Of a stretch of 64,000 bases of DNA, positions 20,701 to 30,136 are shown one piece after another. This stretch comes from Pyronema omphalodes (Eukaryota; Ascomycota; Pezizomycetes; Pezizales; Pyronemataceae). The first letter of the stretch is position 1, and each line of letters starts with the position of its first letter. Both the position numbers and the translations under genes were made by a program. Location: positions 62,001 to 126,000 of the forward strand of contig JAJJXM010000085.1 in the NCBI GenBank assembly GCA_024516155.1, given 5' to 3'. Below the pieces are notes generated by a model, which was given only the letters and a program-made list of their open reading frames with translations, was not told the DNA's origin and did no database searches.

Positions 20701-21432
20701 TAAATCGAGGTAGTCATGATACTCTTCGGGGATAATGTCTTTCAGTTCGTCATCCGTGAGGGGGGGCTTGTCTTGTAGGGCGACGGTGAACTCGTCCAAC
20801 GATAGCGAGAACACTGTCAGGCTTTCGTCTTCTACCATTTCTTTGAAGTCGGAGATGGTTATACTTGAGATCGCTATTGGGGGTTCGTCCGGGGGGTCGG
20901 GGACCGAGTCTTCTAACTCCGGCATGGGGTTTGTGTCGGGCTCGTGGACAGCGGGAGGGGGCCTCGAGTCCAGGACCTCGACACCGGTTGTGCTTACAGG
21001 CAATGGGGTGCAGTTCCTTAGGCAGTATTGGGAGTCGAAGCTTACAGTGTTGGAACTGAAGCTTATTGTTACATCGTGTTTCTTCAACCAGGGGATGCCC
21101 AACACTACCGGGTAGTGACCCAACTTGGTGACAAACATGGGAAGGGTTTCCGAGTGACCGTTGATGGTACACTCTACTTGGGCGAGGTGTGTGATTTTTC
21201 CTGAGGATATGGGGCGGCCGTCGATAACTTCTACCGTTCGGGCGGTGGATAGGGGGGTTAGGGGGAGTTTGTGATGGCGGGCGAAATTGCGGTCAACAAA
21301 GGCGATACCAGGGGCGCCGCAGTCAACGAGCGCTACTGTTTTCACGGAGCGGTTATTGGAAAACAAGGAACAGGAGAGAACAAGGTGTTTGCATTCTAAC
21401 TTTCCAGTAAAACTTGCACCCGATAATAGCAA
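17764..21432 (-). CDS. pol: GyB pol: protease, RT, RNase H, integrase, chromodomain
   Basis: 1222 codons from the first ATG, exactly the GyT length, and open throughout. The frame is -1 relative to the gag knuckle frame, consistent with frameshift expression. Retropepsin box DCGAPG has Pro for the usual Thr/Ser-type residue after DCGA. The RT YLDD box is intact. RNase H has TDASD, the Glu motif and TDHKNLEYF, so unlike GyT its catalytic residues are all present. The integrase zinc finger keeps its His/Cys residues, although the NYYWPS motif reads NYYRPS. The core DFVTGLP, SDRGPQF and QTERIN residues and the chromodomain (VVKWTGHDSPTWEPE) are intact. Apart from the protease and NYYRPS changes it looks functional. 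Confidence 0.95.
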   Translation of the reverse strand: MLLSGASFTGKLECKHLVLSCSLFSNNRSVKTVALVDCGAPGIAFVDRNFARHHKLPLTPLSTARTVEVIDGRPISSGKITHLAQVECTINGHSETLPMFVTKLGHYPVVLGIPWLKKHDVTISFSSNTVSFDSQYCLRNCTPLPVSTTGVEVLDSRPPPAVHEPDTNPMPELEDSVPDPPDEPPIAISSITISDFKEMVEDESLTVFSLSLDEFTVALQDKPPLTDDELKDIIPEEYHDYLDLFKEVNAKELPPHRPYDHKIPLKEGFVPPFGPLYSLSRNELQTLKTWLDENLEKGFIQRSQSPAASPILFVKKSDGSLRLCVDYRRLNEGTEKNRYPLPLIQETMMNLSKAQYFTTLDVRSAYNLIRMAEGEEWKTAFRTRYGLCESKVMPFGLTNAPADFQAFINDVLRPYLDQFCTAYLDDILVFSETKPDHTAHVRKILERLKQEKLHLKPEKCKFAKAEVQYLGYNIGRDGARMMDSKVATVRDWKEPTNLKQVQEFLGFANFYRRFIKDYSKVVSPLTALTKKKDGKAIPFTWGKDQQSAFDRLKDAFTSAPILKHFDYEKPIVVETDASDYVSAGVLSQYDDDNVLHPVAFYSKKHSPAECNYEIYEKELLAIVRCFEEWRPHLEGSAFPIKVLTDHKNLEYFMTTKLLNRRQARWSEFLSRFNFVITYRPGTLGGKPDALTRRAADLPEEGDERILANQQAVLKPQNFQLCMTPPMKLAPSEVDLLFTEGYKTDSFPNRVLGMLEDGTQICKDISLADCSVLENRLYYRDCLYVPALDKLRLKLLQDHHDPPTMGHPGRAKTFELLARNYYRPSMRKDVDQFVRNCHTCKRTKATRHAPYGTLKPLPVPHHPWQNISVDFVTGLPTSEGFDAICAIVCRLTKQRHLVPCHSTMDAEGYAQLFLENVFKLHGLPDTVVSDRGPQFVAHFWKHLANCMGIEIATSTAFHPQTDGQTERINAVTEQYLRAYVCYLQDDWKKFLPLAEFAANNQVSDTTSLSPFYAIYGRHPKCSFELEIRADNPEEVKANEVAERMSHIHDVLRSEMKYAQARHIEAADNSRLPAPVFKPGDLVWLDARNLRTRRPSKKLENKHLGPFTVLWPIGSHAYELDIPETMKHHRTFPVSLLNPAPSDPLPGQIIPPPLPVVVDGEEEWFVDEILDSRWSRGNLKYVVKWTGHDSPTWEPETNLSETEAAEKFHQLYPDKPSPLVGTRA

Positions 21433-21485
21433 TGTATCAGCAATAATATTCCCACCAGCGGCAGAGCCATCTTCTTGCAGCTGGT

Positions 21486-22834
21486 TTATTCTTTTCCCGA
21501 CACCTCTTCTTCAGTATCCAATAATTCCACGCTCGCCACTTTAACATTCGTCTTGGCGGGGCACAACGCAGCCATGTGGCCGAGGCCACCGCAGTAGAGG
21601 CAACGTCCCTCTGACAGGCGGGTCGCGCGCTCCTGTGCCGACAGTTTCTGACGGGGTCCCTGGGCAGGGGTTTGCTTGCTGGAGGAGGCGGTGGTGGCTT
21701 GGGTAGCGGGGGTGGGGCGACTGGTGGCGGGGGGTGGCGGTGGTAGTGGGTTTAACCTGGCCGCGGTTGGTACGCAGCTTGCGGAGGTTCTCAAGTGCTC
21801 TCAATTGGGAGTCCAATTTTTGGCACTGGTCAACAAATTCGTGCATCGTGGCGGTGGGCGGGGCGCCAACCAACTTTTCGTGCAGCTCGAGGGACAGGCC
21901 GTTACGCAGGGCATCCATGGTGGCGGCTTCGTCCCAGCCTAACTCTGCGACTAGGCGGGAGAACTCTGCATAATAGTCCAAAAATTCGCGGTTGTTCTGT
22001 CGGAGATTTTGTAGTTTGAAACGAGCCGTTGCGCGCTCGTCCGGGTCTCCAAAGGTACGCTGTAAAATTTTAATGACGTCCTCGACGTCGTTGAGGGCCC
22101 AGCGGTTGCCATTATCCTTCATATAAGGAAGAATCTGATCCAAGGCGCGTCCGCGGAGGCGGCCCATGGCATAAGAAATCCGTTTATGAGGGGTTGGGAA
22201 GCGTAGCTCGTCGCTCACCAACTTGATGCGAAGCAAGGAGACAAAGCGGCGGAGGTCCTCCCTGTTGGACCCGTCGAAGGTTGGCGGATCCGAGATTTTG
22301 TCTCCGGTCACGCGGATGCCAGGGGAGGCGAGTAGCGTGTTGATGAGTTCACGCTGGCGGGTGAGCTCCTTCTCGTAGTAGTGGATTTCATTTGTATCTG
22401 CTTGCTCCTCCGGGGTTAGGAGGATTTCGGGGTCTCGGGGGGGGGGGTCTTGGAATTGGTGCGATTATCGCGGGGGCGGGGGCTGCGGCTGCCGCTGTGG
22501 TAGGGGGTGCAGCGGTTCGCGGTACTGGTTCTGGGCCGTTTGGGTAAACCTGGACGGAGCCAGTCTGGATCACGACAGGGGGAATGGGAGCAGGGGTGGG
22601 AGCTTCCGGAGCGCGGGAGGCGACAGGGCTGGATACCCGAGTGCTGTTACGGGAGCCGGGGGTTTCCGCGAGGTCGTTTAAGAGATAACCCGTGGGGTGG
22701 TCTTGAGCGTCTAGGATGGATTGTGCGAGTTGTTTGGTGAAAGTAAGCGGTTCATGGCCGTCAGGCAACTGGGTCATGGCGGCAGCGTTCACAATTTGCT
22801 GCCAGTGTCCTTCGTCAATAAGTTTAATGTGCAT
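21486..22834 (-). pseudogene. gag: GyB gag, frameshifted at a poly-G run
   Basis: The start is ATG 22834 (MHIKLIDEGHW), overlapping the ORF0 stop. The Pro-rich linker runs into an 11-nt G run on the plus strand (22437-22447), where GyT has seven C, and the frame is lost (stop near 22388). The capsid resumes in another frame at 22311. The zinc knuckle CLYCGGLGHMAALC is in a third frame (to 21486) because, like GyT, the copy has six C/G (21729-21734) instead of the five in GyA. The slippery heptamer before the stop is intact. A homopolymer sequencing error at the 11-nt run cannot be excluded. Confidence 0.8.
21492..21498 (-). promoter_or_regulatory. GyB gag-pol slippery heptamer
   Basis: G GGA AAA in gag register, followed by GAA TAA. 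Same position as in GyT and GyA. Confidence 0.6.
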
Positions 22835-23066
22835 TCTGGCGGGCTCTGAGGATTGGCTTGAGTCTGATGGTGTGGCGGATGTGCTCCTGGTAAGTGTAGT
22901 CCTGGAGTTCCCAGTGGACCACAAGGTAGCAGTGATTTTCTGCTCGTCGGATGGTTTTTTGCACTGCGCCAGCGAATCGGTCGGAGATCCCAAAGGTTTC
23001 GTTTAGGGTGTGCGTTTCCAGGGCTTGTTTTAAGGCGTAGGTCCAAGCAGAACCGGTGGGGTTCAT
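22824..23066 (-). CDS. GyB ORF0
   Basis: An 80-codon protein nearly identical to GyT ORF0 (starts MNPTGSAWTYALKQALETHT, contains AENHCYLVVHWEL). Its TAA stop lies inside AATGCACATTAA, so the gag ATG (22834) starts eight bases before the last base of the ORF0 stop. It is the first ATG after the primer site. Function is unknown; conservation of protein sequence and stop/start overlap in all copies is the evidence that it is real. Confidence 0.65.
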   Translation of the reverse strand: MNPTGSAWTYALKQALETHTLNETFGISDRFAGAVQKTIRRAENHCYLVVHWELQDYTYQEHIRHTIRLKPILRARQNAH

Positions 23067-23101
23067 GCGTGTTGGTTGAATAATTATTCGATCGAACGTA
23101 A

Positions 23102-23632
23102 TGTCAGGGAACTAGGAACGGACGTTCAAAGAACACACTGAACACTACCGGCAAGAGGGACTAGGCGGGTTCCGGGACGGGAAACGGAAGGACAAGGACC
23201 GAAGTGCTCGTCAGGCGGACGGCACACGAAACAGGAACAGGGACAAGGACAAGAGTGACGTAGGACTGGAAGAAGAAGTCTTTATTAGGAGCAAGGGAAA
23301 GACACAAGACGTTCGATGGAGAACTCGACAACGGGGAGGCAAGCCTCCTTATGTACAAAGGGGCGGCCAGCACTCTTGCTGGGCCGTCATCCAACATCGC
23401 TACATGAAAGCTTCCGTTCTCCATCAATTCACCTGCGACGCCACAGCTCTCCAGCTCATGGTACGTCATCCATCATCAATCAGTCTGTCAATCACAACGG
23501 CACGGCACACACAACAACACAACAGCAACACAACACAACACAACACGGCAAGACAACGGCACGATGTCGACAACAACAACGACAACATAATGATGACGCA
23601 ACACAACGGCTCGTCAGCCGTGTGCCGTGACA
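23102..23632 (-). repeat. GyB 5' LTR with adjacent self-priming site
   Basis: 531 bp. It contains the hairpin (23335-23348), the TATA-like box in reverse (about 23347-23356) and the self-primer ACGTTCGAT on plus (23309-23317). The primer-binding site ATCGAACGT (plus strand 23091-23099) lies just outside the LTR, giving nine complementary bases. Confidence 0.9.
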
Positions 23633-23920
23633 GAGGGTTTCCAAGTGACCATTGATGGTACACTCTACTTGGGCAAGGTGGGTGATTTTTCCGGAGGAAA
23701 TAGGTCGGCCGTCAATGACTTCGACCGTTCGGGCTGTGGGTAGGGGGGTCAGAGGGAGTTTGTGATGGCGGGTGGAATTGCGATCCACAAAGGCGATGCC
23801 AGTGGCGCCGCAGTCAACGAGCGCTACTGTCTTCACAGAGCGGTTATTAGAGAACAAGGAGCAAGAGGGAACAAGGTGTTTGCATTCTAATTTGTCAGTA
23901 AAACTTGCGCCTGATAACAA
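23633..23920 (-). pseudogene. GyA pol, N-terminal part (protease start)
   Basis: The beginning of GyA pol: LSGASFTDKLECKHLVPSC then the retropepsin box DCGATG, ending at the GyB insertion. The open frame runs on into GyB LTR sequence (to 23492), so the reading frame reported by a simple ORF call is a chimera. Protease Asp is present. Confidence 0.85.
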
Positions 23921-23976
23921 TAGTGTGTCTGCAATAATCTTCCTACCAGCGGCAGAGCCATCTTCCTGCGGCTGGT

Positions 23977-25326
23977 TTAGACTTTTCCCGAAACATCTTC
24001 TTCACTATCCAATAATTCAACACTTGCAACTTTGACATTAGTCTTAGCGGGGCACGAGGCTGCCATGTCGCTGAGGCCACCGCAGTAGAGGCAAGGTTCT
24101 TCTGAAAGGCGGGTAGCGCGTTCCTGTGCCGACAGTTTCTGACGGGGTCCCTGGGCAGGGGTTTGCTTGCTGGAGGAGGCGGTGGTGGCTTGGGTAGCGG
24201 GGGTGGGGCGACTGGTGGCGGGGGTGGCGGCGGTAGTGGGTTTAACTTGGCCGCGGTTGGTGCGCAGCTTGCGGAGATTCTCCAGTGCTCACAACTGGGA
24301 GTCCAATTTTTGGCACTGTTCAACAAATTCGTGCATCGTAGTGGTGGGAGGGGCGCCAACCCACTTCTCATGCAACTCGAGGGATAGGCCGTTCCGCAGA
24401 GCGTCCGTGGTAGCGGCTTCATCCCAGCCCAATTCTGCGACCAGGCGGGAAAACTCTGCATAACAATCTGACAACTCGCGGTTGTTTTGTCGGAGATTTT
24501 GTAGTTTGAAACGAGCCGTTGCGCGCTCGTACGGGTCTCCCAAGGTACGCTCCCGGATTTTAATGACGTCCTCGACGTCGGTGAGGTCCCAGCTGTTACC
24601 ATTATCCTTGATATAAGGAAGGATCTGATCCAGGGTGCGTCCGCGGAGACGGCCCATGGCATAAGAGATCCGCTTGTGAGGGGTTGGGAAGCGTGATTCG
24701 TCGCTCACCAATTCAATACGAAGCAAAGAAACAAAACGGCGGAGGTCCTCATTGTTGGACCCATCGTAGGTTGGTGGATCCGAAATTTTATCTCCGGTAA
24801 CGTGGATGCCGGGGGAAGGCGAGTAACATATTGATGAGATTGCACTGGCGGGTGATCTCCTTTTCGTAGAATTCATTTTCGTTCCCATCTGCTTGTTCCT
24901 CGGGGGTTAAGAGGATTTCGGGGTCTCGGGGTGCGGGGGTCTCGGAACTGGCGCCAGGATAGCGGGGGCGGGAGCTGCGGCTGCGGCTGTGGTGGGGGGT
25001 GTGGCGGTTCGCGGCACTGTCTCTGGACCGTTGGGGTAAACCTGGACGGACCCAGTCTGAATAACAACGGGGGGAATGGGGGCAGGGGTGGGGGCTTCCG
25101 GAGCGCGGGAGGCAGCAGGACTGGAGACTCGAGTGCTGTTGCGGGAGCCGGGGGTCTCTGTGAGGTCGTTTAATATGTAGTCCGTGGGATGGTCTTGGGC
25201 GTCTAGGATCGATTGAGCGAGCTGCTTGGTGAACTTGACCGGGTCGTGCCCGTCTGGAAACTGAGTCATGGAAGCAGCGTTGACGATTTGCTGCCAGTGC
25301 CCTTCCTCGATGACTTTAACGTGCAT
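23977..25326 (-). pseudogene. gag: GyA gag (decayed, but capsid and knuckle in one frame)
   Basis: Start ATG 25326 (MHVKVIEEGHW). The Pro-rich linker is frameshifted near 24900, and the start of the capsid is disturbed (INALLASPG region). A TGA at 24289-24291 interrupts after CQKLDSQL. Downstream the G run at 24220-24224 has five bases, which leaves capsid and zinc knuckle in the same frame, unlike GyT and GyB. The knuckle itself is damaged (GLSDM for GLGHM: the His is lost). The slippery heptamer survives at 23983-23989, two codons before the TAA. Confidence 0.8.
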
Positions 25327-25558
25327 GTTGGCGGGCTCGGAGGATCGGCTTAAGTCGGATGGTGTAACGGACGTGCTCCTGGTAAGTATAATCCTGGAGT
25401 TCCCAGCGGACCACAAGGTAGCAGTGATCTTCTGCTCTTCGGATGGCTCGTCGGACTGCGCCAGCGAATCGGTCAGATATTCCAAAGGTCTCGGTTAGTG
25501 TATGAGTTTCTAGGGCTTGTTTCAAGGCGTGTGTCCAAGCAGAACCGGTTGGGTTCAT
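25316..25558 (-). CDS. GyA ORF0 (still intact)
   Basis: 80 codons, MNPTGSAWTHALKQALETHT at the start and AEDHCYLVVRWELQD in the middle, with its TAA overlapping the gag ATG (25326). It is intact although gag and pol of the same copy are broken in several places. That may be chance in a short frame. Confidence 0.6.
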   Translation of the reverse strand: MNPTGSAWTHALKQALETHTLTETFGISDRFAGAVRRAIRRAEDHCYLVVRWELQDYTYQEHVRYTIRLKPILRARQHAR

Positions 25559-25593
25559 GCGTGTTGGTCGAATAAATATTAGATCGAATGTAA

Positions 25594-26112
25594 TGTCAGG
25601 GAACTAGGAACGGACGTTCGAAGAACACACTGAACACGACCGGCAGGGGGAAACTAGGCGGGTTCCGGGGTACGGGAACGGAAGGACAAGGACCGAAGTG
25701 CAGGGCAGACGGATGGCACACGAAACAGGGACAGGGACAAGGACAAGAATGACGTGAGACTGAAAAGAGAAGTCTTTATTAAGGACAAGGAAAAGACACA
25801 AGACGTTCGATGGAGAACTCAACGACGGGGAGGCAAGCCTCCTTATGTACAAGGGGCGGCCAGCACTCTTGCTGGGCCGTCATCCAACATCGCTACATGA
25901 CAGCTTCCGTTCTCCATCATTTCACCTGCGACGCCACAGCTCTCCAGCTCATGGTACGTCATCCATCATCCGTCAGTCCATCGACAACAACGGCACGGCA
26001 CGCACAACAACACAACACAACACGGCAAGACAACGGCACGGTGTCGACAACAACAACGACAACACAATGATGACGCAACAACACAACGGCTGGTCAGCCG
26101 TGTGCCGTGACA
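25594..26112 (-). repeat. GyA 5' LTR (right)
   Basis: 519 bp, TGTCAGGG to GTGACA on plus. It keeps TTTATT (polyadenylation signal in reverse), the hairpin and ACGTTCGAT (25803-25811). The adjacent primer site reads ATCGAATGT (25583-25591), one mismatch to its complement. Confidence 0.88.
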
Positions 26113-28748
26113 AGTGATGAAGTCTACCGAAACGCTTTGCCAAGTTTAATGTGGGACGGGCAGAGGTTTGAACGTACCAAAGGGAGCGTGTCTTGTGGCT
26201 TTAGTACGTTTGCAGGTATGACAATTGCGTACAAACCGTTCGACATCAGTCCGCATTGATGGCCAGTAGTAGTTCCTGGAGAGAAGTTCGTAGGTCTTGG
26301 CGCGTCCTGGATGTCCCATGGTAGGGGGGTCGTGGTGATCTTGGATGAGGCAGAGTCGGACAGCATCATGGACGGGGACGTATTGGCAGCCACGGTACAT
26401 GAGTCGGTGCTGTTGTCTGGAGCAATAGGCAAGTGATATGTCTTTTGAATGCGGGACTCCATCATCAAGCATTTGCAGGACATGCTCCGGGAACGGGTCT
26501 GCCTTGTAACCTTCAGTGAACAACGTTTCCAGCGAGGTATATTTCTCCTTTGGTGGGTTTTCGGCAGCCAGTTGAAGATTCTCAGGTAAGTTGTAGGGTT
26601 TTAGGACAGCTTGTTGGTTAACTAATAGTCGTTCATCCTCTTCCTTTGGCAGGTCTCCAGACCTTCGAGTCAAGGCATCAGGTTTACCACCTGCGGTACC
26701 GGGCCGGTAGATAATCTTGAAGTTGAAGCGTGGCAAAAATCCAGACCACCGGGCCTGACAAGGGTTCAGAAGCTTGGTGGTCATGAAATATTCGAGATTT
26801 TTATGATCAGTGAGAAGCTGGATGGGGAATGCTGACCCCTCAAGGTGAGGATGCCATTCTTCGAAGCAGCGGACAATTGCCATCAATTCCTTATCATAGA
26901 TCTCGTAGTTGCATTCCGCTGGTGAATGCTTCTTGGAGAAGAGGGCAACTGGGTGCAATATACCATCATCATCGTACTGTGATAAAACACCGGCAGAAAC
27001 GTAGTCTGAGGCATCGGTTTCCACTATAACGTCGCGATCGAAGTCGAAGTGTCGCAGGACTGGTGCGGTCGTTAAATAGGTTTTCAACAAATCAAAGGCC
27101 TTCTGTTGGTCCGGACCCCAGATGAACGGGACGGGTTCCCTGTCTTCCTTGTTGGTAAGACTGGTAAGGGGGGCCACGACTTTCGAGTAATGGCGGATGA
27201 ATCGTCGGTAGAAGTTTGTAAATCCAAGGAATTCTTGGACATCCTTGAGGCTGCAAGGGTTTTGCCATTCTACCACTGTTTCTACCTTGTTTGGATCCAT
27301 CCTGATACCGTCCCGTCCAACCAATAACCCAAGATACTTGACTTCTGTTTGGTGAAACTTGCATTTTTCTGGTTGTATGTGGAGGCCGGCATTCTTCAAG
27401 GCTTCAAGAATCTGGCGAACAGGTTTCCGGTGATCGTCCAGGTTTTCGGAATATATCAGGATATCGTCAAGGTATGCGGTACAGAAGAGGTCGAGGTATG
27501 GTCGAAGAACATCATTGATAAATCCCTGGAAATCAGCTGGGGCATTCGTAAGTCCGAAAGGCATAACAAGGGACTCGAAAAGACCATAATGAGTGCGAAA
27601 TGCAGTTTTGCATTCCTCCCCTTCTGCTATGCGTACAAGGTTGTTAGCACCTCATATGTCCAATGTTGTGAAGTACTTGGCCTTAGACAGTTGTAGCAGG
27701 TTTCTTGAATCAGGGGAAAGGGGTATCGATTCTTGATAGTTCCTCAATTCAATCCATGATAGGTCACACAGAGACGCAGCGAACCATCGGATTTCTTGAG
27801 ACGGTGATGATGAGCGTCGTATAAATCCTTTGGAAAGCTTCTCCTCGAGCCATGCCTTGAGGACCTCTACTTCTGTGCGCGACAGGGAATACAGAGGTCC
27901 AAAAGGTGGTGTAAGTCCTTCCTTCAACGGGATACGGTGGTCGTAGGGTTGGTGGGGTGGGAGCTTATTGGCAACAGCCTCTTCGAACAAGTTCAAGAAA
28001 TCATGATACTCGGTTGGTACGATTCGTTTCAGGTCCTCACGAGTGTTGACTTTGTGGTTGAGGGCTTTATTTAACTCATACAGAGACAAGGAGAATATGG
28101 AGAGTCTCTGTTTCTTAGCCACTCGACAGAAGGAAGATGCTGTTTGGGAGGCTATGTGTAGTTTGGCTGGAGCTGCAGAGAGTGGGTGTAGGAAGGTTTC
28201 TGGAGGTTCTTCACTGAGACCAGAGACAGTTGTTGGTACTGGCTTGCAGTGGGCCACGCAGTATTGTGATCGAAACGTGATTGTTGCTGAGCTGAAGCGA
28301 ATTGCAACATCATGAAGTTGCAACCAGGGGATTCCAAGGACTAGGGGGTAGTGGCCTAATTTAGTGACAAACATAGGGAGCTGTTCGCGGTGCTCGTGTA
28401 TGGTGCATTGAGCAAGGGCGAGGTGGGTGATGTCACCAGAGGCAATAGGGCGGCCATCGATGCCTTCCAGGGCACGGGGTTTTTGTAGGGGTTGCAGGGG
28501 GATTTGGTGATGGCGGGCGAAGTCTTCATCAACAAAGGAGATACCAGTGGCGCCACAGTCGATTAGCGCATGGGTACGAATGATTTTATCACCGAAGGTA
28601 AGCGTACAAGAGACAACAAGATGTTTTCCTTCCATTGACATTTCTTCTAGTACTGCATTCGTAATTCCAGGACCAGGTACTTTCCAACTAAATGAAGACA
28701 ACAAAAGAGAGTGACCAGCAGCATAGCCATCTATGTGCGGCTGGTCTA
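26113..28748 (-). pseudogene. pol: GyC pol: protease, RT, RNase H, integrase start
   Basis: Two long open pieces in one frame (28704 to 27652 and 27564 to 26146) are separated by a TGA at 27652-27654 where relatives have LDVRSAYN (Arg codon to stop). The protease box DCGATG is intact. The front of RT is scrambled by a frameshift (about 27700-27820), while [13 protein letters not shown] and the YLDD box are intact. RNase H has [15 protein letters not shown] and TDHKNLEYF. The integrase zinc finger ([15 protein letters not shown]...[16 protein letters not shown]) is complete, then frame is lost near 26146 and the core is cut off at 26113. Pol is in the -1 frame relative to gag. Confidence 0.88.
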
Positions 28749-29888
28749 GGCATTTTCCGACTCCTGGTCAGAGAGGGGAGCCTCCGCAACCGGGTTAGGT
28801 GCAACTGCTGCAGCATGAAGGGTGGCCGGTTTATTCGGGCAGGCTGCAGCCAAGTGTCCATGTCCACCACAGTAGAGGCAGCGGCCTTCAGCTAGGCGGT
28901 CAGCGCGTTCCTGGGGTGTAATCTTGCGTCGATTAGCAGAGAGTTCCATGGGGGCAGGTCCGTAGTAGGGTGTGCTGGGCGGGGCAAGTCGTTGAGCGGG
29001 TGCAGGAGCGAAGGCGGGTGGGGCTGCACGTGGTGTGACGTGACTGGTAGTGCGGGAGACAGTTCTCAACTTTCGCAGATTATCGATGGCACGGATCTGG
29101 CTGTCCAGGTGTTGACACTGGTGCACGAAGGTGCGGAGATTGGCAGAAGGGGGTACCCCAATGGGTTTCTCAAGAATCTCAATGGACAGGACATTGCGAC
29201 GAGCATCCATGGTAGCACGTTCATCCCAGTTAAGTTCAGAGACCAACCTAGAGAACTCAGCATAGTAGGCTGGAAACTCCTTGTTGCCTTGGCGGAGGGC
29301 CTGGAGCTTGTGTCTGGCAGTTGCAGCTGCATTGGGATCGGCAAAGGTAGCCTGAAGGACCTTGATGACATCTTCAACATCGTCCAGGGATGCCGTTTCG
29401 CCATCTTCGCGGATAACGGGGATTAGTTGTTGCATGGCACAACCTAGGAGGCGTCCCACCGCGTAGGCAACACGTTTTCTGGCAGTGGGGTAGCGACCCT
29501 GGTCACTGAGGAGCTTGAGGCGTAGGTGGCTGACAAATGCTCGGAGTTCATCCCTGGAGCCATCATACAAAGGTGCATCAGGGAGTTTCTCACCCTGGCC
29601 CGCGGGCTGTGGGGCTGCAAGGAGGCGGGTGATGATTTGGCGTTGTCGCGAAAGTTCGGCTTCCGCAGCATTGGCCCGAGCAGGTTCCTCAGCCAGGGTT
29701 GGTTGGTCGGGGTCAACATCAGATTCTGGGGCGGGATCGGGCAGGACATGGTCAGGGGCGTTGAGAACATGGCCATAGAGGTCGCGGACAAGGTTGACAG
29801 GACCAACTGTGGGGTCAAAGGCGGTGACAGTGGAAACATGTTGGATTCTAGCCCAGAGGTCATCAGTGAAGGTTTTGTGGACAGGCAT
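28746..29888 (-). CDS. gag: GyC gag, single intact frame with zinc knuckle
   Basis: 380 codons from ATG 29888 (MPVHKTFTDDLWARIQ), which lies four bases after the ORF0 stop (TAAATCATG). The capsid region has DAPLYDGSRDELRAFVSHLR and ATFADPNAAATARHKLQALR. The basic Pro-rich linker leads without frame change into the knuckle CLYCGGHGHLAAACPNK. This shows that capsid and knuckle are normally one protein in this lineage. The end (GAGTCGGAAAATGCCTAG) resembles the frameshift region of GyT but lacks a perfect X XXY YYZ heptamer. The gag frame is intact although pol is broken. Confidence 0.85.
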   Translation of the reverse strand: MPVHKTFTDDLWARIQHVSTVTAFDPTVGPVNLVRDLYGHVLNAPDHVLPDPAPESDVDPDQPTLAEEPARANAAEAELSRQRQIITRLLAAPQPAGQGEKLPDAPLYDGSRDELRAFVSHLRLKLLSDQGRYPTARKRVAYAVGRLLGCAMQQLIPVIREDGETASLDDVEDVIKVLQATFADPNAAATARHKLQALRQGNKEFPAYYAEFSRLVSELNWDERATMDARRNVLSIEILEKPIGVPPSANLRTFVHQCQHLDSQIRAIDNLRKLRTVSRTTSHVTPRAAPPAFAPAPAQRLAPPSTPYYGPAPMELSANRRKITPQERADRLAEGRCLYCGGHGHLAAACPNKPATLHAAAVAPNPVAEAPLSDQESENA

Positions 29889-29891
29889 GAT

Positions 29892-30122
29892 TTAGTAGCG
29901 GGGTACTGGGACAGTCAGGGTAAGCAGGATTGAGGTGGAGCTTCCTGAGGTTGACGGTGGTCGGTATTTCCACAGGATTGCTAGGTAGCCGTATTCTTTG
30001 GCAAGCTGGAGGGTGATCTGGGCGTCTTCATAGTTGGAGGTCAGGATTCCCAATCTGAAGAACAGGTGTTCTGGACTGGTCAAGGCAGGTTCGAATTCGA
30101 GGACCCAAGCAACGTTGTTCAT
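29892..30122 (-). CDS. GyC ORF0, diverged homologue
   Basis: 76 codons from the ATG at 30122 (MNNVAWVLEFEPALTSPEHL). It aligns by eye with GyT ORF0: MN..AW at the start, F/LGI near residue 25, A(K/E)..YL..(L/R)W in the middle, and a Leu/Thr/Pro-rich end corresponding to YTIRLKPI. It has the same place between primer site and gag, with its stop four bases before the gag ATG. Protein-level similarity at low DNA similarity suggests selection for the protein. Confidence 0.6.
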   Translation of the reverse strand: MNNVAWVLEFEPALTSPEHLFFRLGILTSNYEDAQITLQLAKEYGYLAILWKYRPPSTSGSSTSILLTLTVPVPRY

Positions 30123-30125
30123 GAA

Positions 30126-30136
30126 CAATGACTACC
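30126..30136 (-). promoter_or_regulatory. GyC self-priming primer-binding site
   Basis: CAATGACTACC (plus) touches the LTR end exactly and is perfectly complementary over 11 bases to GGTAGTCATTG inside the LTR (30874-30884). Eleven bases is also the length of the Tf1 self-primer. Confidence 0.72.

Larger units (their letters stand above)
17222..23632 (-). mobile_element. GyB: full-length chromovirus inserted in GyA protease region
   Basis: Minus-strand sister of GyT with 531-bp LTRs (17222-17752 and 23102-23632) that differ at only three positions by eye, making it the youngest gypsy insertion here. Flanks are GCGGG and GAGGG, a 5-bp duplication with one change. It has the same parts in the same order: primer site, ORF0, gag, slippery site, pol, polypurine tract. 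Gag carries a frameshift at an 11-nt G run (22437-22447, plus strand), and the protease motif reads DCGAPG, so despite its youth this copy may depend on others. Confidence 0.92.
6919..26112 (-). mobile_element. GyA: chromovirus (Ty3/gypsy) element interrupted by GyT and GyB
   Basis: GyA reads on the minus strand. It has a 5' LTR at 25594-26112, ORF0 and gag at 23977-25558, pol pieces at 23633-23920, 15939-17221 and 7469-9570, and a 3' LTR at 6919-7455. The pol pieces are contiguous once the two insertions are mentally removed: GyT is flanked by GGAGA on both sides, and GyB by GCGGG/GAGGG. Several frameshifts and stops mark it as dead. The two LTRs differ in length (537 and 519 bp) and sequence. 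The outer flanks do not match: GyG gag lies to the left and GyC integrase to the right, and the adjacent 5-mers are ATGGA and AGTGA. GyA may therefore be a recombinant between two copies. Confidence 0.85.

Noticed and set aside
23492..23920. 142-codon frame as a protease gene
   Set aside because: The C-terminal third is GyB LTR read through the insertion point; only 23633-23920 is GyA pol.
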